Below the pieces are notes generated by a model that saw nothing but the letters and a program-made list of their open reading frames with translations, had not been told where the DNA came from and made no database searches. From CAVTWY01 sp963738575 (GTDB lineage: Bacteria > Pseudomonadota > Gammaproteobacteria > Burkholderiales > Burkholderiaceae_C), in NCBI GenBank assembly GCA_963738575.1, contig CAVTWY010000002.1, forward strand, positions 62,001-126,000: 64,000 nucleotides of DNA, written 5' to 3'. The position numbers and the translations under genes were made by a program. Below, piece by piece: positions 9,958 through 19,425 of this stretch (its first letter is position 1; each line of letters begins with the position of its first letter).

Positions 9958-11286
9958 GTGCCATTCGAAGTTGATCAATCGCTTGCTGCGCCGCGGCAAG
10001 CCTGGACCCTGGATCAGTGGCTGACCCACTGCGAGCACCTCCATCCCCAGGCTGTTGACATGACGCTGGAGCGCGTGCGCACGGTGTTTCAGCGCATGGA
10101 ACTGCACTTTGATGCGCCCATCGTGAGCGTGGCGGGCACCAACGGCAAGGGCTCCAGTTGCGCGATGCTCGAGAGCATCGCCACGCACGCCGGCTACCGG
10201 GTGGGGCTGCACATCAAGCCACACTTGGTTGACTTTGTCGAGCGCTGCCGCATCGGCCACCAAAACGTCGAGCCGGCGCACTTGTTGCCACACTTCGAGC
10301 TGGTGGAGCAAGCGCGAGGCAACATCACGCTGAGCTATTTTGAATTCACGCTGCTGGCCATTTTGAGTGCTTTTGCCCAGGCCAAGCTGGACTTGATCAT
10401 TTTGGAGGTCGGGCTGGGTGGCCGACTGGATGCGGTCAACATCGTCGACGCTGACGTGGCGCTGATCACCAGCATCGACCTGGACCACACCGCGTACCTG
10501 GGTGACACGCGCGACGCCGTCGGGCGCGAGAAGGCGCACATCATGCGGGGAGGGCGCGTGGCGGTGGTGAGTGACCCGGTGCCACCCGCCAGCGTGTTGA
10601 GCCACGCCGCGCTGGTGGGGGCCGAGCTGCGCTTGGCAGGGCGCGACTTTCGCCACCAAGGCGACCGCCAGCAGTGGCAGTGGAAGGGGCGCGCCAAGTC
10701 ATTTCATGGCTTGGCCTACCCGGCTCTGCGAGGGGCCAACCAAATCTTGAACGCTGCGGGCGTGCTGGCGGTTTTTGAGGCGCTGCATCAAACCCTGCCC
10801 ATCAACGCACAGGCAGTACGCTTGGGGTTGGCCAATGTGGTGTTGCCTGGGCGGTTTCAGATCGTGCCGGGGCAACCAACGATGGTGCTGGACGTGGCCC
10901 ACAACCCGCACGCGGCGGCCACGTTGGCGCTCAACTTGGACCAGATGGGATTCTTTCCGCGCACGCATGCCGTGTTTGGTGCGATGGGGGATAAAGACTT
11001 GGCCCGCTTGGTCGAGGCCATGATGCCGCTGGTGGATGCCTGGTATCTGTGTGACTTGCCGACCGACCGCGCTGCATCGGCCGATGCTTTGCAACTGCGT
11101 GTGCAGCAACTGGCAGGCAAACGATCTGTGTCGACAAGCACGCACGCCACGCCCTCGCTGGCGCTGCGAGCGGCCCTATCCCAGGCAGACCCCGCTGATA
11201 GAATCGTGGTCTTCGGCTCGTTTTACACCGTGGGCGGCGTGCTGAAGGATGGTTTGCCTCGCACCGAGGCCCGCCACAGCGCTTGA
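9958..11286 (+). CDS. folC: bifunctional dihydrofolate synthase/folylpolyglutamate synthase
   Basis: FolC adds glutamate to dihydropteroate and then extends the polyglutamate tail of folates. The 442-residue Mur-ligase-fold protein has the ATP loop VAGTNGKGSS (about residue 59), the GLGGRLDAVN motif and the C-terminal DVAHNPHAA and GAMGDKD blocks. GTG 9958 is the first usable start and gives a normal N-terminus. A 41-base gap separates it from accD. The frame is intact. Confidence 0.94.
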   Translation: MPFEVDQSLAAPRQAWTLDQWLTHCEHLHPQAVDMTLERVRTVFQRMELHFDAPIVSVAGTNGKGSSCAMLESIATHAGYRVGLHIKPHLVDFVERCRIGHQNVEPAHLLPHFELVEQARGNITLSYFEFTLLAILSAFAQAKLDLIILEVGLGGRLDAVNIVDADVALITSIDLDHTAYLGDTRDAVGREKAHIMRGGRVAVVSDPVPPASVLSHAALVGAELRLAGRDFRHQGDRQQWQWKGRAKSFHGLAYPALRGANQILNAAGVLAVFEALHQTLPINAQAVRLGLANVVLPGRFQIVPGQPTMVLDVAHNPHAAATLALNLDQMGFFPRTHAVFGAMGDKDLARLVEAMMPLVDAWYLCDLPTDRAASADALQLRVQQLAGKRSVSTSTHATPSLALRAALSQADPADRIVVFGSFYTVGGVLKDGLPRTEARHSA

Positions 11287-11388
11287 CACCTGGAGCACAG
11301 ACTCAGGTTTGCGCTTCTCCCGAGCAGGGAACCAAAGCCCCATCCAACGCGTCAACACGCTAACTACGGCGAGGGGTCAATCAGTCGC

Positions 11389-12300
11389 ATGGGATTCCTG
11401 TCGAATTTTCTCAACACGGCGCGCGCGGCGCCTGACGACGATGTGTCGCAAATTCGCAGCCGTGCACGTCGCCGCCTGATCGGCGCTGCCGTGTTGCTGC
11501 TGGCGGGTGTGATTGGGTTTCCGCTGCTGTTTGAGACACAGCCCCGTACGGTCCCGGCTGATATCCCCACCGTCATCGCGCGTAAAGATGCCAGCGCTGA
11601 AGCTGGCAGTCCCACCAAGATCGCTGACAAATCGGTGCCTGCCAACGAGTCGGCGTCCACGCCAGCAGGCGCTGGCAAGCCGGGCGCCCTCAAGTCAGAG
11701 GCGGGGGTGCCACCCATGATCATTGAATCAGCTGCGGGTGCCGCCAACGTGCCGCCGGGCGTCTCGGCAACCACTGCAACAGCAGCTGTGGCGGCTGCAG
11801 CAGCGGCCGCCGCCGTTGCCGTGACATCGCCCAGCACCAAGCCGAAACCGGCACCAGCCCAGGCCACGAGCACGGTCAAGCCGATCGACACCACCAAGCC
11901 CGCAACGGCCACCGTCAGGCCGACACCACCAGTGCCCAAGCCTGTGGTGTCGACCACCAAGCCTTCAGCGCCAGCTGCCAAACCCGCATCGCCAGCCAAA
12001 CCGCCGACCACGGCCCCCGCCCTTGCAAAGCCTATTGAATCCGTTGCGAAAGCGGCAGCACCCTCCGGCGTGCGATTTGCCGTTCAGTTTGGCGCCTTTG
12101 CCCAAGCGTCCGGTGTCAAGGACGTTCGCAGCAAACTCGAGCGTGTCGGGCTCAAGTCGTACACCCAAAACATCAAGGTGGCTGGCAGCAAGCGCACGCG
12201 CGTTCGTGCGGGCCCCTACAACACCCGTGAAGAAGCCGAACGTGCCGCCACCAAAGCCAGGGCGGTGGGTTTGACGGCGTCGGTGGTGCCCCTTGAGTAG
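11389..12300 (+). CDS. SPOR-domain cell-division protein, DedD-like
   Basis: This 303-residue inner-membrane protein has a short cytoplasmic N-terminus, one transmembrane helix (about residues 30-48), a long Ala/Pro/Thr/Lys-rich periplasmic linker and a C-terminal SPOR domain (about 225-303) beginning RFAVQFGAFAQ. SPOR domains bind denuded septal glycan, so it should act at the division site. ATG 11389 has GAGGGG 12 bases upstream. The position between folC and cvpA matches dedD in enterobacteria and its beta-proteobacterial counterparts. The exact role is inferred from domain and context. Confidence 0.88.
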   Translation: MGFLSNFLNTARAAPDDDVSQIRSRARRRLIGAAVLLLAGVIGFPLLFETQPRTVPADIPTVIARKDASAEAGSPTKIADKSVPANESASTPAGAGKPGALKSEAGVPPMIIESAAGAANVPPGVSATTATAAVAAAAAAAAVAVTSPSTKPKPAPAQATSTVKPIDTTKPATATVRPTPPVPKPVVSTTKPSAPAAKPASPAKPPTTAPALAKPIESVAKAAAPSGVRFAVQFGAFAQASGVKDVRSKLERVGLKSYTQNIKVAGSKRTRVRAGPYNTREEAERAATKARAVGLTASVVPLE

Positions 12301-12303
12301 CCG

Positions 12304-12894
12304 ATGCCGCCAGCAGCCCTGAGCGGCGTCAACTGGGTTGACATCGCCCTGGGCGCAGCGCTGCTGCTGTCGGTGCTGGTCGGTGTTTGGCGCGGCTTGG
12401 TGTTTGAGCTGTTGTCGCTGGTGGGTTGGGTGGTGGCGTTTGTGGCGGCCCAGTGGTGGGGCGACGAGGTTGGCAAACTGCTTCCCATTGGCACGCAAGG
12501 CAGTGCCTTGAACCACGGCGTTGCCATTGCCATCACTTTTTTGGTGGCGTTGCTGGCCTGGGGGTTGATGTCACGCATGGTGCGCACCCTGATCCGGGCC
12601 ACACCGCTCAGTGGCATCGACCGGGTGTTGGGTGCCTGTTTTGGCGTGTTGCGTGGGGCGGTGTTGTTGTTGATTCTGGCTGTGGTGGTGTTGATGACCC
12701 CACTAGGGCGTGCACCTGCATGGCAAAAGTCTTGGATCGGACCTTGGGCCACTGCAGGTTTGCAAAGCCTAAGATCGATGTTGCCGGTGGATGTGATTCG
12801 GCACCTGCCACCCGAGGTGGGCACCAAAGCACAATGGCAGCTGCGCAGCACCTTGCAAGCGGCTGCAGCGGCTCAGTTGACGCAAAACAAATAG
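12304..12894 (+). CDS. cvpA: CvpA family membrane protein
   Basis: This 196-residue protein has four hydrophobic helices: about residues 11-30, 33-50, 70-90 and 107-128. The short motif GVWRGLVFELLSLVGW is typical of CvpA (PF02674). Enterobacterial cvpA was named from colicin V production and is linked to envelope stress tolerance; the molecular activity is unsettled. The gene starts three bases after the SPOR gene and ends eight bases before purF, matching the classic cvpA-purF operon. Confidence 0.92.
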   Translation: MPPAALSGVNWVDIALGAALLLSVLVGVWRGLVFELLSLVGWVVAFVAAQWWGDEVGKLLPIGTQGSALNHGVAIAITFLVALLAWGLMSRMVRTLIRATPLSGIDRVLGACFGVLRGAVLLLILAVVVLMTPLGRAPAWQKSWIGPWATAGLQSLRSMLPVDVIRHLPPEVGTKAQWQLRSTLQAAAAAQLTQNK

Positions 12895-12902
12895 GGTTCA
12901 CC

Positions 12903-14417
12903 ATGTGCGGCATCGTCGGCGTTTTGTCAAAACAACCCGCCAACCAATTGATTTACGACGCACTTTTGCTGTTGCAGCACCGTGGCCAAGACGCAGCTGG
13001 CATTGTCACGATGCAAGACAACAAGTGCTTCATGCAAAAGGCGCGCGGCATGGTGCGCGACGTTTTTCGCACGCGCAACATGCGGGCGCTGCCGGGCTTG
13101 GTGGGCCTGGGGCAGGTGCGCTACCCGACGGCCGGCAACGCCTACAGTGAAGAAGAAGCCCAACCCTTTTACGTTAACGCGCCGTTCGGCTTGGTGCTGG
13201 TGCACAACGGCAACCTCACCAACGCGCCCGCGCTCAAGCAAGAGCTCTTTGACGTCGACCAGCGCCACACCAACACCGACAGTGACTCGGAGGTGCTTCT
13301 TAACGTGTTGGCACATGAGCTGGGCAATGCGTCGCGCAGTGTCAAGCTAACCCCGCAAGCCATTTTTCACGCGGTGTCGATGGTGCACAAGCGCGTCAGG
13401 GGTTCGTATGCGGTGGTGGTGTTGATCGCTGGCCATGGCTTGTTGGCCTTTCGTGACCCTTATGGCATTCGCCCGCTCATTTTTGGGCGTGGAGGTGAAG
13501 GACGCAGCGACATCATGGTGGCCAGCGAGAGCGTGGCGCTCGAGGGCTCGGGGTTTGTGCCCGAGCGTGACGTGGCGCCTGGCGAGGCCATTTTTGTGGA
13601 TCTTGATGGCGTGTTGCATGCCCAGGGCTGCGCGGCGTCCCCGTCGCTCAATCCCTGCATTTTTGAGTACGTCTACCTGGCGCGGCCCGATTCCGTCATC
13701 GACGGCGTGTCGGTTTACCAAGCGCGGTTGAACATGGGCGAAACACTCGCCCAGCGCGTCATTTCAACCATCCCGCCCAGCAGCATCGACTTGGTGATTC
13801 CCATCCCCGAGTCCAGCCGTCCCAGCGCCATGCAGTTGGCGCAGCGGCTGGGCAAGCCTTACCGCGAGGGCTTTGTCAAAAATCGCTACGTGGGTCGCAC
13901 CTTCATCATGCCCGGGCATGCGGTGCGCAAAAAAAGCGTGCGCCAAAAACTCAATGCCATGAAGGTCGAGTTTGCGGGCCGCAACGTGTTGTTGGTCGAT
14001 GATTCGATCGTGCGTGGCACCACCAGCAAAGAGATCGTGCAAATGGCGCGCGAGGCCGGTGCCCGCAAGGTGTTCTTGGCGTCGGCGGCACCGCCGGTGC
14101 GGTTCCCCAACGTGTACGGCATCGACATGCCCATCGCGCGACGACCTGATCGCTGCACACCGCAGTGTTGATGAGATTTGCGCCTACATCGGTGCTGACG
14201 CCTTGATCTACCAAGACGTGGACGCCATGAAGCGTGTGGTGCATGCGCTCAACCCCAAGCTCGATGGTTTTGAGGCCTCGTGTTTTGACGGCCACTACAT
14301 CACGGGCGACATCACCAGCAGCGACTTTGACGCGATGGAGGCGCAGCGCCGCGCCCAACCCGATGAAGAAGAGCTCAGCCGACCGTGGGCGCCTGTCGTT
14401 GCACGAAGCGCAATTAG
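12903..14417 (+). CDS. purF: amidophosphoribosyltransferase, one frame break
   Basis: PurF catalyses the first committed step of purine synthesis, PRPP plus glutamine to phosphoribosylamine. The N-terminal nucleophile Cys2 is present (MCGIVGVLSKQ), followed by the class II glutaminase domain. The C-terminal phosphoribosyltransferase domain carries the PRPP loop VLLVDDSIVRGTTS. The main frame ends at 14171, but the family sequence resumes one frame over (DLIAAHRSVDEICAYIGAD), so an indel lies near 14,135-14,145. The TAG at 14417 is the most plausible end, giving about 504 residues, the normal size, but the tail is uncertain because frames change again there. Confidence 0.87.
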
Positions 14418-14425
14418 TTCGACCC

Positions 14426-15671
14426 ATGAAAAAAGAAATCAAACGACTGCCACGCGCATCTGCGTTCCTCCCGCTGACGTGCGCCTGGACACCCTGGCGG
14501 TGCGTGAAGGCCTGCCCCCTTCGCAATGGGGCGAAAACTCCGAAGCGATGTTCTGTCAGCAGCGGCTTTGTGCACCCCAACGCCGCCACGGCTGCAGCGC
14601 GCTTTGCCAATGAAGAAGAGGCCTTCACCTACGCGCGCTTCAGCAACCCGACCGTGGTGATGATGGAGCGCCGCTTGGCGGCGCTTGAGGGCACCGAGGC
14701 TTGCATCGGTACGTCCAGCGGCATGGCGGGCATCCTGCTCATCATCATGGGCCTGCTCAAGTCGGGTGATCACGTGGTGTGCTCGCGCAGCGTGTTTGGC
14801 TCCACCATCAAGCTGCTGGACGGTGAGTTTGGCAAGTTTGGTGTGAAGACCACGTTTGTGTCGCAGTCGGACGTGGCGCGAGTGGCGCGCCGCCATCACG
14901 CCGCAAACCAAGCTGCTGTTTGCCGAATCACCCACCAACCCGATGACCGAGGTCTGTGACATCGCGCCTTGGCCGAGTTGGCGCACGCAACGCGGCGCGT
15001 TGCTGGCGGTTGACAACTGTTTTTGCTCACCCGCGCTTGCAGAAGCCGGCGTCAATGGGTGCCGACATCGTCATGCACTCGGGCACCAAGCATCTGGACG
15101 GGCAAGGGCGCGTGATGGCCGGGGCCTTGTGCACCACGCAAAAGCTCATCGATGAAAAGTTCATGCCCGTGATGCGCAGCGCCGGCATGAGCGCTGTCGC
15201 CCTTCAACGCCTGGGTGGTGCTCAAGGGCATGGAGACGCTTGCCATCCGCATGGCAGCGCACAGCGCCAGCGCGCTTGGCCATGGCGCAGTGGCTCGAGG
15301 CCCAACCCCAGGTGGCAGCGTGTTTACTACCCGGGCCTTGCCGTCGCACCCGCAACATGCGCTGGCCATGCGGCAGCAAAGTGGCAAGGGTGGTGCGGTG
15401 TGTCAGCTTCGTGGTCAGGGGCGCGCATGCCGATGACGCGCGGCGCATGCTTTTGCCGTGATCGACAGCACGCAGGTGTGCTCGATCACCGCCAACCTGG
15501 GCGACACCAAGACCACCATCACCCACCCGTCCAGCACCACCCACGGCCGCTTGACTGAGGACCAGCGCCTGGCCGCCGGCATCACCCAAGGCATGATCCG
15601 CTTGGCGGTGGGCTTGGAGCACATTGAGGACTTGAAGGCCGACTTGGCGCGTGGCTTGGGCGCTTGCATGA
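14426..15671 (+). pseudogene. metZ: O-succinylhomoserine sulfhydrylase, many frame breaks
   Basis: MetZ is a PLP enzyme that makes homocysteine directly from O-succinylhomoserine and sulfide. Pieces of one MetZ protein appear in order in changing frames: MKKEIKRLPR at 14426, RLDTLAVREGLPPSQWGE (14,478-14,560), GFVHPNAATAAARFANEE to TTFVSQSDVA (14,560-14,880), TKLLFAESPTNPMT, then the PLP-lysine block MHSGTKHLDGQGRVMAGA (about 15,070-15,130) and DSTQVCSITANLGDTKTT (15,460-15,540). At least six indels are needed. Position after purF is the usual beta-proteobacterial one. Either a degenerate gene or, more likely, poor sequence. Ends are approximate. Confidence 0.75.
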
Positions 15672-15687
15672 AGCGCATGACGGCCGC

Positions 15688-17142
15688 ATGGTTCGCACCC
15701 GCATCGCGCCGTCACCCACCGGTTTTTTGCACCTGGGCACCGCGCGCACCGCGCTGTACTCGTGGGCTTATGCACGCCACTATGGTGGGCAGTTTGTGCT
15801 GCGCATCGAAGACACCGACGTGGCCCGCTCCACGCAAGACAGCGTTGACCAGATCTTGCGCTCGATGCAGTGGCTGGACATCGACTATGACGAAGGCCCG
15901 ATCTACCAAATGCAGCGCCTGGCCCGTTACCACGAGGTGATCGACGCAGATGATGGCGGCGGGCACGGCCTACCGCTGCTGGTGCACACCGGCGGAGCTT
16001 GACGCCATGCGCGAGGCCCAGCGCGCACGCGGCGAAAAGCCCCACTACGACGGCCGCTGGCGCCCGCGCCAGGCAACACGCTGCCTGCGCCGCCCGCAGG
16101 CGTGGCGCCGGTGGTGCGGTTTTGCAACCCGCAAGACGGCGTGGTGACCTGGGACGATTTGGTCAAGGGCCCCATCACCATCGCCAACAAAGAAATTGAC
16201 GACCTGATCATCTTGCGCCCAGCACCGGCAGGCGCCAGCGCCGACGCCGTGCTGCACGGCGTGCCCACCTACAACTTTGCCGTGGTGGTGGACGACATGG
16301 ACATGCGCATCACGCACGTGTTTCGGGGTGACGAGCACATCAACAACACGCCGTGGCAAATCAACATGTTTCGCGCGCTTTGGCAGGCGTGCCGCCGCAG
16401 CTACGGCCATTGCCCCATCATCTTGGGCGACGACGGCTAGAAGCTGTCCAAACGTCGCGGGGCTGTCAGCGTCACTGCTTATGAAGAGGCAGGTTATCTG
16501 CCCGAGGCGATGTTGAACTACCTGGCACGCCTGGGCTGGAGCCACGGCGACGAAGAGCTGTTCACGCGCGAGCAAATGGTGGCTGGTTTGACGGCACGCA
16601 CTCTGTCCAAAAGCCCCGCGCAGTGGGACCCAGCCAAGCTGGCTTGGGTGAATGCGCAGTACCTCAAAGCCGCCGACGATGCGCGACTGGCGGGGCTGGT
16701 TGCAACCAGACTTGGCGGCAGCGGGCCATGGCAGGCGGCTGACCGGCGCATGGCTGCAGCGTGTGTGCGCTTTGTTCAAGGACCGCTGCAGACCACGGTG
16801 GAAATTGCCGAATGGGCGGCACGTGTTTGACGGTGAGGTGCAGCGGCGCCCGACGACTCTGATGGCGCCGCATCGCAGTGACGAGCCACGCGTGCGGCCT
16901 TGAGACAGACCTGGCTACGCGTTTGGAGGCACACCTTGGGACGCTGCATCGATCCGCTTCAGCCATGAAGGCCGCGCTGGCCGCACACAGTCTCAAGATG
17001 CCACAACTGGCCGTGCCCGTGCGTCTGTTGGCGCTGGGCCAGCGCGCAAACGCCGTCGATCGATGCGGTGCTGGCGCTGTTTAGTCGTGACAATCGTTTT
17101 GCAACGGCTGCGACGCGCCTGACAGAATTGTTTATAATCTGA
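15688..17142 (+). pseudogene. gltX: glutamyl-tRNA synthetase, several frame breaks and an in-frame TAG
   Basis: GltX charges tRNA-Glu and is normally essential. The product starts MVRTRIAPSPTGFLHLGTAR, carrying the class I HIGH-type signature. The frame changes near 15,950 and 16,100. At 16438-16440 a TAG stands directly before the second signature KLSKR, where relatives have glutamine (CAG), so one base substitution makes it. The same frame continues past it through SVTAYEEAGYLPEAM. After 16,830 the frame changes again, with LKMPQLAVPVRLLALGQ in one frame and PSIDAVLALFSRD in the next, ending at TGA 17142. The total is about 484 codons, normal length. Sequence error is the simplest explanation. 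Confidence 0.8.
17133..17138 (+). promoter_or_regulatory. -10 element for the tRNA cluster
   Basis: A perfect TATAAT lies in the last codons of gltX, 80 bases before tRNA-Ala. The -35 region at the right distance (17110-17115) is a poor match, so the promoter rests on the -10 hexamer and the context. Confidence 0.4.
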
Positions 17143-17217
17143 GGCTTGCTTGACTGGCAACGCCAAGATCGAGCCGCAGCCTGCTGTTGATGGTCTGCTC
17201 GTTGGGATCAACTTCTG

Positions 17218-17293
<76 letters not shown>

Positions 17294-17335
17294 TCGATGT
17301 GGCGCTGGTTAAGTAAGTAGTGAATGAGTTTCCAA

Positions 17336-17411
17336 GTCCCCATCGTCTAGAGGCCTAGGACACGACCCTTTCACGGTTGTAACAGGGGTTCGAATCCCCT
17401 TGGGGTCGCCA
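17336..17411 (+). tRNA. tRNA-Glu(TTC)
   Basis: A 76-base cloverleaf with encoded CCA. Anticodon stem CGACC/GGTTG encloses loop CTTTCAC with anticodon TTC. The T arm GGGGTTCGAATCCCC is perfect. In the acceptor stem, positions 2 and 71 read T and T, a mismatch where relatives pair T-A, so there is a point change or a base error. Lies 42 bases after tRNA-Ala. Confidence 0.94.
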
Positions 17412-17485
17412 CGCTGCGCAAGCAGTTGGGGGCGAAGCGTTCGACGGAGTCGATGGCAGCAATGCCGAGCTTCCGTCACCACTGC

Positions 17486-17562
17486 GGAGTGGTAGTTCAG
17501 TTGGTTAGAATACCGGCCTGTCACGCCGGGGGTCGCGGGTTCGAGTCCCGTCCACTCCGCCA
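17486..17562 (+). tRNA. tRNA-Asp(GTC), island integration target
   Basis: A 77-base cloverleaf with encoded CCA. Acceptor stem GGAGTGG pairs with CCACTCC, the discriminator base is G, and the anticodon loop CTGTCAC gives anticodon GTC. The last 16 bases (17547-17562) recur at 60986-61001, and bases 17549-17584 recur exactly at 29133-29168, identifying the 3' end as an attachment site. Confidence 0.96.
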
Positions 17563-17584
17563 TCATTTAAGCAAACACGGGCCT
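17547..17584 (+). repeat. attachment site copy 1 (tRNA-Asp 3' end)
   Basis: Bases 17549-17584 match 29133-29168 exactly over 36 bp in the same orientation. They cover the 3' end of tRNA-Asp and the first half of the terminator. This is the expected att core of a tRNA-targeting tyrosine integrase. Confidence 0.9.
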
Positions 17585-17605
17585 TAGCGGCCCGTGTTTC
17601 GTTTC
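17573..17605 (+). terminator. intrinsic terminator after tRNA-Asp
   Basis: AAACACGGGCC (17573-17583) and GGCCCGTGTTT (17589-17599) form a perfect 11-bp stem with a five-base loop, followed by CGTTTCT. It ends the tRNA cluster transcript. A diverged version recurs near 61,012-61,036. Confidence 0.8.
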
Positions 17606-17918
17606 TATCCACCAAAAAATATCCAACCGGCAGCTGCTTCCGGCTGGGATCCTGAGATCCATGCAACCGCCAAGAACTTCCTCGTGAAGTCGTCGGGGTT
17701 GGACAGTCCGAGCCAGCGGATCCCACAGGCGCTCCTTCTCCGAGCGGTCGCAGACCGAGCCAGGATGACGCGAACCGCGACACGAAGTTGAAACCAACGG
17801 TGAGCCGCACCTGTTGCTCCCGGAACTTCGCGAGGCTATGCGGGATGCACAGGGATGACGCGGGACATGCAGACTCGCTCAGCGCAGGGACTACCGTTCT
17901 TCCAATGGCATCGGCACG
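17606..17918. other. intergenic, left edge of island 1
   Basis: No convincing gene. The first 60 bases resemble 61,037-61,095 (shared CGTTTCTA, CCACCAA and ATCCAACCGG words), so the conserved post-tRNA sequence extends past the att core. The rest probably holds the promoter of the ParB-like gene, though I see no clear hexamers. Confidence 0.5.
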
Positions 17919-18833
17919 ATGCCGACCATGCGCATGCCATGGAGCAAGTCGGGCAACCTGCAGCTGGATCTGCTGGATGCCCCCGCCGCGCCTGAAGAGG
18001 CACCCGCGCCGCCGGCTGCGCGTGGCGCCGCCGCCAAGATCGCCCTCGATGGTGCCGACGGCCAGCCTCTACGAAGACGCCAACAACCCGCGCACCGAGA
18101 TTCCCCGAAACCGACCTCGACGAACTCACGGACGACATCCGCCAGCACGGCATCTTGCAGCCCATCGTCGTTCATCGGGCCGACCGCGAAGGTCGTTACC
18201 AGATTCACTTCGGCGCCAAGCGGTGGCGGGCCGCGCAGCGCATCGGCTTGCTTGAAGTGCCGGTCGTCGTCCGGCGATGGCCCCACGAACCCCTATGCGC
18301 AAGTGGCGGAGAACCAGAAGCGCCACGGCCTGACGCCGCTCGACCTGGCCCGGTTCATTCGCGGCCGCATCGACGCCGGAGACTCGAACACCACGGTGGC
18401 CAAGGCGCTGGGCCTGGACCTGACGACCGTGGCCCACCATCTGGCGCTGCTGGACCTGCCGCCGGTGGTCGATGCCGCGATGAAGGCCGGCCGTTGTTCC
18501 TCGCCGCGCACGCTATACGAACTAGGCAAGCTGCATGCAGCACAGCCGGAGCGCGTCGCCGAACTGGTGGCCGGCGCCGACCCGATCACACGCGACGCGG
18601 TGGCCGAGATCCGGGACACCGCTGCGCAGGCGCCTGCGGCTGCAAGCGAAGAAAAGCCGCGGACAGTACGGCCCAGCAAGGCTCAGTTGCTGGCTCGCGC
18701 CACCGGGCTCTGCGACAAGCTGGATGTCACTCTGATGCGCCTGGGCAAGGCCGACCTCGACGCCCTGCCTATCGATGACGTAGCGGCTCTGCGGCAGCGC
18801 GTGGTGCAACTGGCCCGTCGCATCGACGCGTGA
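17919..18833 (+). pseudogene. ParB/Spo0J-like partition or transcription protein, two frame breaks
   Basis: The product reads as a ParB-family protein once two indels are bridged. A variable N-terminus (MPTMRMPWSKSGNLQLDLLD) leads to the nuclease-like N domain: LYEDANNPRTE in one frame, then LQPIVVHRADREGRYQ and HFGAKRWRAAQRIG in a second. From about 18,280 it returns to the first frame with NPYAQVAENQKRHGLTPLD and a helix-turn-helix (NTTVAKALGLDLTTVAHH). Breaks lie near 18,100 and 18,275. No parA is next to it, so it may act in island maintenance or regulation and not in partition. It precedes the mobilisation genes in the same direction. Confidence 0.72.
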
Positions 18834-18849
18834 GCGCAGGAGCGGTTGA

Positions 18850-19425
18850 ATGCGCGCGGGAAAGCCCACCGATGCAACGCCAACCGCAGCTGCCATGCGT
18901 GACCGAGTCACCGTCGATCTGCGGGGCATCCGGCCGCAGTTGCAGGCGCAGGCCGCGAAGCGCCAGATGACCGCGGCCGCGTTGGTACGGCGTGCAGTGA
19001 CGGCGATGCTCGACGACGCACCGTCCGATGCGGGCGACAGCGGGCCGATCGACAGCGCGAGCGGCACCCCGGTCGTCAAGGTCACCCTGCGACTGCCCGT
19101 CGCCCACGCGGTCTTGCTTGCCAGCCGCGCTCGCGTAGCCGACGTGTCGCAGGGCACGTACGTCGCCCGACTCATCGACGGCACACCGGCCCAGCCCCGG
19201 GCGCCAGACCACACACAGGCCGTTGCCGCGCTGATGGCGTCGACTGACCGGCTCGCCGCCCTCAGCGCCGACCTCAATGCCTTCATGCGTCTCTTGGGCC
19301 GCACGCCCAGGAGCGAACTGGAGCCCTACCGCGCCAGCATCCGGTCGCTGGCCGGCGATGTTCGTGTGCACCTCGCATCCGCCGCGGCGCTGGTGGCCGC
19401 GCTCCGGGCGACGAGAGGACGGTGA
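18850..19425 (+). CDS. ribbon-helix-helix mobilisation accessory protein (MobC-like)
   Basis: A 191-residue protein with two predicted ribbon-helix-helix DNA-binding units: VTVDLRGIRPQLQAQAAKR with its helices (about 19-53) and VTLRLPVAHAVLLASRAR (about 76-110). The remainder is helical. It overlaps the relaxase gene (TGATG), the usual place for a relaxosome accessory protein that binds the transfer origin. I do not recognise the exact family; function is inferred from fold and position. Confidence 0.6.
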   Translation: MRAGKPTDATPTAAAMRDRVTVDLRGIRPQLQAQAAKRQMTAAALVRRAVTAMLDDAPSDAGDSGPIDSASGTPVVKVTLRLPVAHAVLLASRARVADVSQGTYVARLIDGTPAQPRAPDHTQAVAALMASTDRLAALSADLNAFMRLLGRTPRSELEPYRASIRSLAGDVRVHLASAAALVAALRATRGR

